Both the position numbers and the translations under genes were made by a program. Below, piece by piece: positions 7,448 to 17,995 of a stretch of 21,236 bases of DNA. Every line of letters begins with the position of its first letter. Within the stretch, counting starts at the first letter, position 1. Origin of the DNA: Tubiluchus corallicola (Eukaryota; Priapulida; Priapulimorpha; Priapulimorphida; Tubiluchidae); NCBI GenBank assembly GCA_030141605.1, contig JAQGDQ010000877.1:64001-85236 (forward strand). The letters run 5' to 3'. The notes beneath the pieces are model-generated. The model was not told where the DNA came from, did not search any database, and was given only the letters and a program-made list of their open reading frames with translations.

Positions 7448-8566
7448 CTAAAAAAAGCATGAAAACTAGTGGCACTGTATTAACAAAACACTGAAAAACA
7501 TTTCAAAACCAATATTTTTAATAACCCATTGTTCTCACATCTCCGTTCAAGTGAAGTTTGGTCAGTTCAACTGGTCAGTGCGATCTTAAAATGACAGAAT
7601 ACCCATTTTTCTCCTCCTGATGTATGGCTTCTCAGAAATATTCTCGCTTGACATCACTATAAATTTCATCACAGACAATAACACATAGTAATCACGCCTA
7701 TTAAGTACTGTAACAAATGCAAGTACTAAGGATAGTTTTACCAAAAAAAATTACTAAAAAACATTAATAGAAAGTCTGAGATATTTTATAAAGCAATAGT
7801 TGGGGTTATAAAGGCCACTATATCAAAGACAGACATGAATGGGCAATTTACACAACTGTATTTTTGTGTATTTTATCGTCCGTCAAATTATTGTAAATTT
7901 ATGGAGAAAAAAATAAATTACTACTACTCAATGACAACAACCATAGCTAGACATGCTAGAAACGTGCCCCCCCCCCCATTGCTCACAGCTGAAATACTGC
8001 AATCTTATTAATCTTTTCGTTATGGGATTTGTATTAATATAAAGTATACTCTGCTTAACAAGTCCACCTTAATTCGAAGTTAAATAGACTTATTAAGCGG
8101 CTGGATTTATAACTTGAACAGACTTATTCATTTTCTTTCTACTTTATTACAGAACGAAAAGTGCAAATGTGCAAAACGTGCTTAGAACGAGATTTAGCTC
8201 GATATAAACACATGACAATCGCATGGTGCTGCGTCACAATTCTGTTGTCTTTATGGCGCACTAGATGGATTTGTAAAATGAAGTTGATTTAATAAACAGG
8301 CAGATTTTACTAGGCTAAAGTATTATAAACTCCATTCCAGCAATAGTTAATTTATTATCCTTGGGTTTATTAAAAGAAGACAGGACGATTTTTCATATAC
8401 TACCCTTTTCATCCCCGATAAAAGTACACATTTTAACACAATTAATACTGCAAAAGAGTTTCTGATAATTAAATAATAGATTAAAATCTTAATTAACCGC
8501 GGGCGAGCACAATTATTGATGACATGACAAACGAACATAATTTTCAACAGCAAAAATATTCAACGA

Positions 8567-8838
8567 GCGTGCTGCATGTGTTTGCAAAAGTGCAAATTGA
8601 TGTACATACTACTGTAAGAGATTCAGTGTGCTGTTCTAAAACTAAAAAGTTTTAATATAGAAATTCAAATTTCAAATATACCACTGTGCTCATGCATGAG
8701 CTGTGGAACGTGTGTAGTTCGTCACAAACTAACACATCGAAACTGAGAGGTACAGCACCTTTTTTTGTGCAATGCATTTGCGAAATGTAGGCGCTAGTGC
8801 CCATCTAACTAGCGAATGGCGAAATGCATGTAACGGTG
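8567..8838 (+). repeat. Dispersed repeat family B, copy 1
   Basis: This copy is homologous, in inverted orientation, to 15179-15444. Shared blocks include TGCATGTGTTTGCAAAAGTG, GTGCTCATGCATGAG, AACTGAGAGGTACAGCAC and GCGCTAGTGCCC. Estimated identity is 65-75% by eye. A frame of about 33 codons (VLMHELWNVCSSSQTNTSKL and onward) is kept in both copies. Confidence 0.8.
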
Positions 8839-8979
8839 AACAACTAGAGGCGCAAACTCGAAATTGTGTCTGTTTAGTAATAATTCTTTCACATAAATCA
8901 TTTTTGAAAAAATAGTATGTTTCCTATCAATATTTCATAGCAGGTTTGTTGTTGACCTACAGTTTAAGATTGGGTCCGG

Positions 8980-9003
8980 TTTTGCTTTAAGCGAATTCTA
9001 CTG
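8980..9003 (-). mobile_element. pogo-like terminal repeat fragment
   Basis: Read on the minus strand after a TA, the sequence CAGTAGAATTCGCTTAAAGC resembles pogo/Tigger termini (CAGTATAATTCGC type, from memory). No mate was found. Confidence 0.3.
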
Positions 9004-9149
9004 TATTACTTTGTAGTATTTCATACACTACACATATGGTGCTCATACTATACTTGCACTGCTACAAAAGATCGGCAGAGCAGCATAATGTCAGCATCCG
9101 ATAATGAATACTATGCAAATAATGAAACATCAAAAACAAGCGCACAGAC

Positions 9150-9272
9150 CTTCAGCTTCCGAACTCGAATTCTCTGATGACTCATTTCCTTGCAAAGGAA
9201 ACTGAATTCTCGGTGCCTGCGGTCGATGCTTGCGTGCCGGATTAAAAGCGTAACAGTAAGCACATCTAAATG
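9150..9272 (-). CDS. LNPK: LNPK exon, second half of zinc finger
   Basis: The exon runs from the acceptor TATTTTCAG (AG at 9274-9273) to the donor GTCTGT (9149). It is phase 1 on both sides and has 40 full codons. It begins FRCAYCYAFNPARKHRPQAP and continues RIQFPLQGNESSENSSSEAE. The FRCAYC pair supplies the second C-x2-C of the Lunapark zinc finger. Human LNPK reads FRCAYCFFLNPARKTRPQAP here (from memory). The Ser/Glu-rich end starts the acidic tail. The GTCTGT donor is weak at positions +3 to +5 but keeps phase with the 7447 exon. Confidence 0.93.
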
Positions 9273-9528
9273 CTGAAAATATGCAGTTAGTTACAGCCTG
9301 TTCAAACTGCTAAATTAGAACATGTTCACCTCATAGCATAATTTATTCAAAACTGATTTAGGATAATCATAACATAATTACAAAAAAAATTATTCATAAA
9401 CAACCAGGAACAATGAAGTTCCCAACAGGATTTTGCTACGCAAACCAACCCAGTTAAGGGCAAGGGAATACAGTATAAAAGCGAAAACGTAAATAAACAT
9501 TTACGAAATGGAAATGAACAACATGTAC
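9273..9528 (-). other. LNPK intron (256 bp)
   Basis: Shortest intron of the gene in the window. It splits the two C-x2-C halves of the zinc finger. Nothing else is seen in it. Confidence 0.85.
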
Positions 9529-9702
9529 CTAGGTATTCGAACTCTTCTTGCAAAGCCATGCCGTTATGCGACCAGCACTGTCGACAGATCAATGCATAAC
9601 GCTGGCCCGGTCCGTCCCCCACCAAGTATTCCACTAGCTTGTCAACGTTTGATCGGTGCAGCGGTAGGATGGGTCTGGGCGTCGGTGGGCCAGGCGGTGG
9701 AC
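9529..9702 (-). CDS. LNPK: LNPK exon, first half of zinc finger
   Basis: The exon runs from the acceptor TCTACTTCTAG (AG at 9704-9703) to the donor GTACATG (9528). It has 57 full codons between split Gly and Ala codons. It begins PPPGPPTPRPILPLHRSNVD, then KLVEYLVGDGPGQRYALICR, then QCWSHNGMALQEEFEYL. This is the most conserved block of Lunapark. Human has VEYLVGDGPQNRYALICQQC and HNGMALKEEFEYI (from memory). The first C-x2-C (CRQC) coordinates zinc with FRCAYC from the next exon. The short proline-rich start is the end of the linker. Confidence 0.96.
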
Positions 9703-9961
9703 CTAGAAGTAGACAAAACGTAGCCTATTGAGCAAGTAAATAAATTATTTTTTACATCAGCCTATCCTTGATACACACAGAACTAAAACACAAAATATCA
9801 CACCTACTTTAACTACTCTTCCACATCATAAAACAAAAACAAAGACTATAAAAATTTCACTTGAAGTTCTTCGATACAATAACTGACTTACTAAATGTCT
9901 TATTATAATTTTAACTATAACTATAATTAAAATTAACTAACTATTATTATAATTATAACCC

Positions 9962-9988
9962 AATTTTAATAATTATTTTATTAAAATT
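9962..9988. repeat. AT-rich perfect inverted repeat
   Basis: The arms AATTTTAATAA and TTATTAAAATT are separated by 5 bases within a longer ATTA-rich tract (9900-9990). It could form a hairpin or cruciform. It is probably simple-sequence DNA. Confidence 0.7.
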
Positions 9989-10030
9989 GATGCATAAAAT
10001 AAACTTGTGATTATAATGTAGATGTAAATA

Positions 10031-10150
10031 ACTACCACCATCATCATATTGTCATTGCCACGACCACTGCCACCGTCACTGCTGCCACTGCCGCTGCCAC
10101 CACCAGCACCACCACCACAATCACAACCATCATCATCATCATTACCACGC
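10031..10150. repeat. Compound CAT/CCA/CTGCCA microsatellite
   Basis: An imperfect trinucleotide tract of CAT, CCA and GCC-type triplets. It gives a low-complexity Gly/Ser/Asp frame on the minus strand (9973-10161), which is not a gene. Confidence 0.85.
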
Positions 10151-10622
10151 ATCATTTGCATTTGTTTTCATTCAAATTTCAGCAAAGTAGAAAAATGACA
10201 GCACACAAAATTTAAAAGACTCAAAGTAGAACGACAATGTTGCTGCATTTAGAATGCGAATGTCATGGTGAAACCAAAAGACAGTTTAATAAAACACCAA
10301 TCAGATTTCAAAACAAAACTTGAAGTACAGGAAATCCCACGTTATATAGCTACACAACTGACTGGCTTTTACAGATTAAGCTAATCAAAACTTTCAACAT
10401 TTACAACACAGTCTTTGCGACACAGCTCTTATTACTGACTTATTATCTCCTTCTAACTGACTTGGATGAACTCAAATTGATTGTGTGTCACTCTCTGAGC
10501 TGACAACATTAGTAAGCATCCCAAAAAACATGTCTTCAAAGATTCGTGGTTATTCAGCTTAACAATATTAACTACGCGTTGTCAGAAAATCAATAATGTT
10601 ACTCAAATTACAGCATGCACGT

Positions 10623-10678
10623 GATCAAACAGTACTTTTGTATCTTATCTCATCAAACAGTACTTTTGTATCTTATCT
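10623..10678 (+). repeat. 28-bp direct tandem duplication
   Basis: Two adjacent copies of ATCAAACAGTACTTTTGTAT plus CTTATCT, identical apart from the first base (G in copy 1, C in copy 2). Recent replication-slippage type duplication. Confidence 0.9.
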
Positions 10679-11141
10679 TACACACTAATTTACAGGTTGT
10701 ATGTGTTATTTGCAGAACCTTTACCAATTATACTGATTTTGTCATTTCATTTCAACTGTTATTATGTTTGTCATTTAGCTTTTCCTACAAGTTGAGACAG
10801 ATAATAGATATGGGATATTAAGTGGTCCAATATGAAGGTTCATTGAACATAACAATGGTGGAAGAAAAAATAAATTTCTAACTAAGAAAATCATCCTTTG
10901 ATATTCTTCATCGGTTACATTTAAAAAAAATATTGTCGGCTCGCTGTCCTCTCCCCTTTTCACTGATTACTAGCAATTTACCTTTGTACTATTCATCTAT
11001 TATAACCTTACAGACTGTAAGTGGTTACAGCACATTTGTAAATTGGAGAAAAAATAAATTTCAACTTCAATTTCAATTTGTAAGTGCCAGCTTTTTGAAG
11101 TTACAATCAAAAGACTTAATATCCCCTCAGAGTCATTTTTA

Positions 11142-11527
11142 AAGGAAAACCGAATGATTGTGTAAACACGAGTTCAGAATAAAGAATGCTCTAAAATATT
11201 GAAAACTACAATAGCTTATTTTAAATCAAAGCTTGGATTAAATAATAATTACCACGGATACTCAAATTTTGTTTAACTTTCAAAGCTACGCACGGCTCAG
11301 TGAATCTACTAAGACTGACAACTGCGCATTTTTGTCACATTCGCGTGGCCGACAAATAGAAGGCGGTACCGTGATAACCATGATCATGAACTGCAGTGTA
11401 AGTTTCTGTCATCATATGACGTAGAGCCCATTTTCGTGACATGCATTTAAACAGTGACACTTACACAAAAGTGCTTGATGCACAAGGAAAGATGCCTGCC
11501 ATTGCACAAACCGTGGTTAGTTTCTGA
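11142..11527 (+). repeat. Dispersed repeat family A, copy 1
   Basis: A 386-bp segment homologous in the same orientation to 12493-12880. It starts AAGGAAAACCGAATGATTGT and ends GTTAGTTTCTGA. Estimated identity is about 85-90% by eye, with sharp loss of similarity outside both ends. No protein-coding frame is shared. Confidence 0.9.
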
Positions 11528-12492
11528 CGCAAACAATAGCTGTGTTTGGTTGCCGTTAATTAACTTTCTAAGCTAATTATTCAAATATAAGAAACAATTG
11601 CTAACTTTTATAGGGAAGAAAATGTATATTTTGGACAGTATATTAAAATGAGATTGAGTCTAAACAATCGTCCGGTCTTCCTTTAACCAAGAAACAAAGA
11701 TGGCAGAAGAAAAACTGCCTGCGAGTGACCATTTTTGACTATCACTGATATCATTGTTTGTCGCAAATAACTTTGCATTTAAACAGCTGGCAAATATTTC
11801 TGCTGCCACCAAGACGGAGCAGGGTGGCTCAAAACAGGAAAAACAGACGAAAACTAATAAATGCTTCATCGGAACTCAAGTGCACTGTTAATTGATTGAC
11901 GAACAAAATGGGTACCTTGGCCCACAAATATACTGCCTTCCCGAGATCCCAGTGGCGTGGAATTTTTTGCTGAAAGAAACTTTACATTAAGAACATGTTT
12001 TTGCTGTTTATAAACTTAAACGGTGCATAGAAGTTTAAGAAACTATACACAGAAACGAATGTTAAGCAAATTTACGTAACTATTTAATGAACATAGAAGT
12101 GGAAAACCTGTTCTGCTAGCTTTAAAATTTAACTATTTAAATTTTGTCTGTCAAGTTAAAGTAATGAGAATATTTCTTCTTTCACTCCGGACAACAGAAC
12201 GTGACATTTAAAAAGCTTTGAATTAGAAAAACGTTATTATTACAAATTACAAATATTATAATTATCTTGAATCTTGAATATGTTGTCTTTTTAACATATG
12301 TCGCCAAATTTTGCAATCCATTGCACCATCTGTTTTAATGTTTATGATTAAATTAATTTTTTAGTGAAATCAGAATATCATGACAATGTTAATTGGGTTA
12401 GTAAGACAGTCGCAATCAGACAACTATTAGTAATGCGGATCAATTTCATAACCAAGATTACAGTCACACTTTGTTTAAATGGTACAGTATAG

Positions 12493-12880
12493 AAGGAAAA
12501 CCGGATGATTGTGTAAATACGAGTTCAGAATAAAGAATGCTCCAAAATATTGAAAACTACGACAGCTTTTTTAAATCAAAGGCTTAGATTAAATAACAAT
12601 TACCACGGACACTCAAATTTCGTTAAACTTTCAAAGCTATGCGTAGCTCAGTGAATCTACAAAGATTGACAACTGCATATTTTTGTCACATGCGCGTGGC
12701 CGACAAATAGAAGGCGGTACCACGATCACCACGATCATGATCTGAAGTGTTAGTTTCTGACGTCATATGACGTAGAGCCCATTTTTGTGAGATCATGCAT
12801 TTAAGCAGTAACACTTACGCAAATGTGCTTGACGCGCAAGGGAGATTCCTGCTATTGCACAAACTGTTGTTAGTTTCTGA
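12493..12880 (+). repeat. Dispersed repeat family A, copy 2
   Basis: The 388-bp direct partner of 11142-11527. It contains a perfect 14-bp palindrome ACGTCATATGACGT (12760-12773) overlapping a full CRE-like TGACGTCA (12758-12765), and the palindrome GATCATGATC about 20 bases before it. In copy 1 the TGACGTCA is broken (TGTCATCATATGACG). Confidence 0.9.
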
Positions 12881-13736
12881 GGTTTCTTAGTTTTCTTAGT
12901 TTCTCATGCTACAAATTACAAGAATTCAGACGGGATTTTTTGAAACTCAGAAATCTAACAATTTAGAAATCCCCCGAACTTTGAAAAAAAAGTAGTCACA
13001 ATTAGTCCTCGAAGCATATCTTTTTTATTGCAAGCAAAACAGTTTACACTTGTATTGAATGTATTACACAAATACGCTGATTGAGCCAAACGCATGATAT
13101 CAGCAGCATTCCAACAAACGAATGAGTTTTGCCTGAAGCACTGGTTATTGTAAAATGCAAAATGCAACACACGCAAACATACACGAAAAGAAGTAATAAA
13201 ATGATACTAACACAGCTAATTTTTAAAGATTAATGGTAGTTACTTGTTTTTGGCCAAATGGTTAATGTTTTTGGCTAATGATTTTTCGTAGTTTTAATTT
13301 GACATCAAAGTAGAGGAAGCCAAGAGCTTGTCAGCTATACTGAATTTCAAAGTACAGTAGTACTAAAATTAGATAAATTTTGCACCATGTTGCAGAACAG
13401 CTAAAACAGCTTTGGGATGTCGAAATCTCTGATTCTGCTGAGTAATCAATTTAGTGCTATGAATTTTATAACCACTTCCATAGAAATCTAACCTCTGGTT
13501 AAGCATTAACAGACCTGATCAGTTCTTAGATGGGTGAGACATGCAATATTAATAGCTCATCAAAACAAGTCTAGGCTTAGCAAAAGAAAAACATTTAACA
13601 CACGTAATTCCCATGCCTATCTCTGCTATGCAATTCAGTGAATTAAGTTCAATTCATTTTGTTATAATAGAAAAATTGACAGTTACAGCCATTCAATGCT
13701 TTGTTAGTGAATCACCACAATGCAACCAATACAAAC

Positions 13737-13898
13737 CGGCATGCGGTGTTGTTCTATCGTTCTGCACAGCCATGGGACTCGATGCTGGACGTCGTCCTTG
13801 TTGCTGTTGACCGGGCGCAACGGATGGTGGACTCGCACCAGACTGAGCCGTAGCTACAGGAGAAGCTGCAGACCTAAACGCTTGCCGTTGCCGTAGAC
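13737..13898 (-). CDS. LNPK: LNPK exon, Pro/Ser/Gln-rich linker
   Basis: The exon runs from the acceptor CTCTGTCTTAG (AG at 13900-13899) to a GTTTGT donor at 13736. It has 53 full codons between split Ser and Gly codons. It begins LRQRQAFRSAASPVATAQSG, then ASPPSVAPGQQQQGRRPASS, and ends PMAVQNDRTTPHA. The start resembles the human IRQRTAAQRNLSP-type segment (from memory). The rest is the disordered linker before the zinc finger, and its sequence is not expected to align. The donor has T at +3, which is unusual, but phase is kept with both neighbours, so I accept it. Confidence 0.9.
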
Positions 13899-14140
13899 CT
13901 AAGACAGAGAAATTCTGTTACAGTAGCCAACAACCATTTTCAAAAAAGCTGATGTTAAAAATCAATAAAGAGGTGAAACCCCCAAACATAAAAACTGTCT
14001 GATAAAAGTTACTAAATGAGTGCAACACTAGGAAATTATAAAGTTTCTGATAAAATGATCTTGAAATTAGGTTTAGATTTAAGTAATTTATTAAAAAAGT
14101 TTTTTATGGAGAATGTGTTATTCAGGAAAAAAAATGATAC

Positions 14141-14405
14141 TAATAATAATAATAACTTTTATTTAAAGTTGGCTTTTGCGTGAACAATTAACATTAGCTC
14201 AAAGAGCTATTATCGCCAACTGTGAATAACAACCTACAACTACATAACAGAGACTATTATTACCCCACTTTTACCCTAAATGCCACGCGTCAGGCAGGGC
14301 AACAGCAGGTACCATTTTTAAAGTCTTTGGTATGACCCGGCCGCTGGGTCGAACTCACGACCTCCCAGACGGAAAGCAGACGCATTACCAAGACTAAAGG
14401 GAGAT
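14141..14405 (-). mobile_element. tRNA-derived SINE
   Basis: Read on the minus strand, a tRNA-like head carries a degenerate box A (TAGTCTTGG, about 14388-14396) and a good box B (GAGTTCGACCC, 14356-14346). The body follows, starting GGGTCATACCAAAGACTTTA and then AAAATGGTACCTGCTG. The element ends in AATAAAAGTTATTATTATTATT, a short-repeat tail. The central block resembles a domain shared by SINEs of many invertebrates (Meta-type SINE domain, from memory, unconfirmed). No clear target duplication is seen at the flanks, so the insertion is probably old. Confidence 0.85.
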
Positions 14406-15178
14406 AGACTAAACTTTAGACTAAACCATCTGGTCTAAAAAGGAACCTAGGGTTTTTTTGTTTTTACAGAGCTGATTTTAACTTGTCAGCGAAGAAACAA
14501 ATTAAAAACAGGTTACAACGTACTACGAAGTTATATGAAACTAATCAAGGCATTGCTAGTTTGTGATAAAACACATTTTTCGAATAACATAGAGATAATT
14601 CTTACTGATAAGAACAGACACAGTTAATAAAAACTCTACGACAGAGAAAAAGGAAAGACTAAAAGTGTTTTTCTTTTGTTATTAATTACATGTTTAATAA
14701 TTATTCATAATTTAACTAAGAATGTCCGGAAGTGACACTTATGAAATATCTCAAGTAACTATTGCATTAATTTTAACTGGAAACCAGTTTTTAAAGATAT
14801 TGGTTATCCATAACCAAACAGAAAATCAATAATCAAGGGTGAGAGAAATGTATGTTTTCTCCTCAAAGCAAAATAAACTACACTGCCCATGTAGGTAATG
14901 TTAGTTAGCAAGGCGAAGAAAAAATATATCGAGTGGCCCACAAAAATGGTACTCAAACTAATAAAAATTGGTGTTAAAAATTTGAAACAAAGCATGACGT
15001 GTCAGCCACATTGTTATCAAGTCAACCTGTCATACTACTTAAAGGAAAAGTAGACCCCCATCTTACATTATAGCTCAAAACAGTCTACAAAAATAAAACA
15101 CTGAAAAGGAACATACTATTTTTCCAAGAATGACGCACATGAAAGAATTATTACTACGGAAAAGCAGTTTTGGTCTTC

Positions 15179-15444
15179 GCTGTCACATGCACTTCTCCAT
15201 ACACTAGTTACATTGGGCACTAGTGCCTGCATCTCAGAAACACCTTGCACAAAAAACAAAGTGCTGTACCTCTCAGTTTAGAGTTGTTCGTTTGTGACAT
15301 AGTGCACATGTTCGAGAACTCACGCATGAGCACAGCAGTAAACTTAAAATTTACAAAGTTTTTGTACATCACCTTGAATGTTGTATTGTAGCACTGTACG
15401 TCAATTTCCACTTTCGAAAACACGTGCAACATGCCCACGGAATG
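15179..15444 (-). repeat. Dispersed repeat family B, copy 2
   Basis: Inverted partner of 8567-8838. It carries the 12-bp palindrome GGCACTAGTGCC. The minus-strand frame 15474-15220 (84 codons) runs through it. The part VLMREFSNMCTMSQTNNSKL aligns with the copy 1 translation without a stop. It may be a scrap of an old element's coding sequence. Confidence 0.8.
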
Positions 15445-16096
15445 TTTGTGCTGCTGTAAATTACATTCAGTCATGATGTCATCACTAGTTGGGCTCAGCC
15501 ACCATTAATTAAGTTTTTAACTTAGTATTTTATTAACAGAAATATTTTGGCATAATTATAGGCATAAAAATGTACACTTTTTACTGTACCTCAAAGTGGA
15601 GTAGGATATGAAAGACCGTCCAATTTTCATCTAATGCAACTAGACATTATACCTATAAATGTGTAAATTCTTTAACTGAAGTACAACTATAGTACATATA
15701 TCCCAGTAACTGCTTCATTACCAAGGAACGCCCGAATGTTAACGTACACCTGATCTTGACAATGTAAGCTTTTAACCGTTGAAATTATAAAACTCTCAAT
15801 TGAGTGAAGTTTTTTCTGGGCCACCCGATACACCAATGTTACCTGTATTAGTGAAACCAACACCATTTCTGCTCGGTGGGTAGACATGACGGTAAAGCAC
15901 TAAGAAAAGAAGATGAACTCTCTATGAGACAGCTCAGTGTATGATCACACTACAACTACATACTAAAATGTCAGCGAGCTTAAAACAGAAACTGTTAGTT
16001 TCTACGATGCTATGCATAATTCACGTTAAAATCAGGCAGTTTTGATACATACATGTTTGCTGAAATGCAAGATGAAAATAACCCATCAAAAACAAA

Positions 16097-16755
16097 TGTG
16101 TGCTTGCAAAATCGTCCATAAGTCAGTAATTAAGCTTTTCTAGTTATTCACATATCTCCATTTCATGAGGATCATTTTGATATCAAGCTCATCACTCTAA
16201 GTTTTTCTTAAGCTGAGATAATTCACGTTAAAGTTGAGGTGCAGGCTACACACTGAAAAACGTAATCTTTACAAAACTGGTGTTAAAGTCAGCCATTGCT
16301 TTTATCACGTCTCTACAAAAGACTTAACAATCTTACAAAAGTATAGTGGCTATGGATTTTACAAGAGCAAGCTCAAGTTACATTTAAATCCAGTAGTTGG
16401 CTCTTCCTAACACAGATCGGTCTTGTCAACAGAAAAAGCCTGAAGCAAAATGGCCGCTTCCACGAGCTACAATCGGCTCTTTCTAAGTTTCTTTACAACT
16501 GCAGTACTAGTTTCTAGACAGAAAAGTTGGTAAAGAGTTATAAAATTAGATTTTTCGTATTTTTTGGAATATTCCTGATAATTTGATGCTATAATATAAA
16601 AGTCCAATATATTTAAAATTTGATTTCATAAAAAATAAAAAATTGACCTTTCACCAAATTTTTGGTACTTTCTTTTTCCTGCTTTCTACTTTGAAGCATC
16701 ATAACGAAGTTTTAACTATGCCGACTTATGGACGGTTTTGATTTGCAAGCACACA
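16097..16755. repeat. Short inverted repeat pair flanking about 600 bp
   Basis: TGTGTGCTTGCAAAATCGTC and CATAAGTCAG at 16097-16124 match the reverse complement of 16721-16755 (TGTGTGCTTGCAAA, a 5-base insert, then CGTCCATAAGTC). Possibly the two ends of a decayed foldback or MITE element, or two opposite copies of one short repeat. Confidence 0.4.
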
Positions 16756-17047
16756 ATTGGTAATTATTGTCATTTTGTAAACAAGCCGCTACATAATAAT
16801 TTTTTTAAGAAATACTTTCTAAAAAAATTAAAAAACTTTGGTTAGCATTTCCACTAATTGAAAGTCAATAGTTGCTGAAATCTTAAAAATGAAAAAGCTA
16901 CTTTTCGCTGAGCTCCAGACAAAAATTAATCACCAAAAGCCATAAAAATTTCTTGCCTTTCAATAAGACTGTGGTTATGATAAATAATTCTAGCCCATAA
17001 TTTACGAAAGTAGTGCAAAAATACGAATTTCCACTGTGAATACTTAC

Positions 17048-17093
17048 TTTGTGTGCCACCAGGTGGCGTAGCCATAACTGGGCTGCCAGTATC
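17048..17093 (-). CDS. LNPK: LNPK small exon, linker start
   Basis: A 46-base exon between the acceptor TTATTTTTAG (AG at 17095-17094) and a strong GTAAGTA donor (17047). It encodes DTGSPVMATPPGGTQ and the first base of a Ser codon completed in the next exon. It is phase 0 on the left, following ...SKTFA, and phase 1 on the right. Sequence is not conserved here, but both splice signals are good and the phases fit. Confidence 0.85.
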
Positions 17094-17995
17094 CTAAAAA
17101 TAAACAAGCATAGTTTAGGTTACATAAACAGCAGCTGCAGCAAAGGAAAACAACTTTGGGAAAACACTAGTTAAATATCGTTGTTTGGATGCTTAGTGTG
17201 CAATTTGACATGCCCAGGGCTAGCAGAAGTAATAATTATTGAAACAAAAATGAGAAGATTCTTGGAATCAAACACAAAAGACTCTAAAATTGCGTAAACT
17301 AGTTGTTCAAGACGTTACTCTGTTGCAAAAAACCACAAAGTTTCTTTTGTATCTGTTAACAATATATTTTAAAAGCTATACATCATCATTAGGCAAAAAT
17401 ATTGTGTAAAATATAGTGTTTCAGTAAGGATTTTGATACAGAAAATACACAAATTTACTCTCAGACATGAAGTTAAAGAGAAAACAAATCATAAATAAAG
17501 AATAAAAAATTATAATTTGAAATTTTTTTAGGAAAACAGAGATTTTATTTGAAGAAGATCTTTACTTATGTAGAGACTTTCCATCTACTTACTAGCCAAA
17601 GCAGGCACTGCTAAACTTGTGCAGCTACACTCACGCTGTCAATTTCACTCTTGTTTCCCAACAAAATCACTTTTGTCATTATGAAGACACATTGTTGCAA
17701 TTTCTTAGCGAATATTGCTGCTGTGTTTGACTGCTGAGTGGTCACATTTAAATTTTATTATTTAATTCTTACGTTTAATATATTAACACTCCATTATTAA
17801 TATACCAAGTCTTATGTAGACGTCTGTAAAAATTCACAGAATAAAAAAACCACCGGGGACGTAATGAAGTTAAATAAAAACATATTTGCGCATACATGCA
17901 GAACTTTGGCTCGATGCCAAATACAGAAACTGTAACAATCGAGAGTAATTTACAGGCTGGTTGGCAAAAAAAGGAATACAGAAAAAAGGCCATAC
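17094..17995 (-). other. LNPK intron (902 bp)
   Basis: AT-rich intron. Open frames on both strands between 17775 and 18093 are extensions or shadows of the neighbouring LNPK exon. No other feature is seen. Confidence 0.85.

Larger units (their letters stand above)
7448..9149 (-). other. LNPK intron with repeat copy
   Basis: The 1,702-bp phase-1 intron contains an 11-base C tract (7967-7977), a GGAGAAAAAAATAAATT tail-like motif (7903-7919), the plus-oriented copy of dispersed family B (8567-8838) and a pogo-like terminus near 8980-9003. No gene is seen in it. Confidence 0.8.
9703..13736 (-). other. LNPK intron (4.0 kb), repeat-rich
   Basis: Largest intron in the window. It holds an AT-rich palindrome (9962-9988), a compound trinucleotide microsatellite (10031-10150), a perfect 28-bp duplication (10623-10678), two tail-like motifs (10861 and 11045), and both copies of dispersed family A (11142-11527 and 12493-12880). 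Several 60-70 codon open frames have no splice or coding support. No nested gene is seen. Confidence 0.8.
13899..17047 (-). other. LNPK intron (3.1 kb)
   Basis: Holds the tRNA-derived SINE (14141-14405), the minus-oriented copy of family B (15179-15444) and a pair of short inverted homologous segments (16097-16124 and 16721-16755). No gene is seen. Confidence 0.8.

Noticed and set aside
9973-10161. Gly/Ser/Asp-rich minus-strand ORF
   Set aside because: Translation of a trinucleotide microsatellite.
8567-15444. CRISPR array, prophage or bacterial defence island
   Set aside because: Repeats here are eukaryotic minisatellites and dispersed elements. There are no spacers of uniform length, no cas-like genes and no bacterial gene structure.
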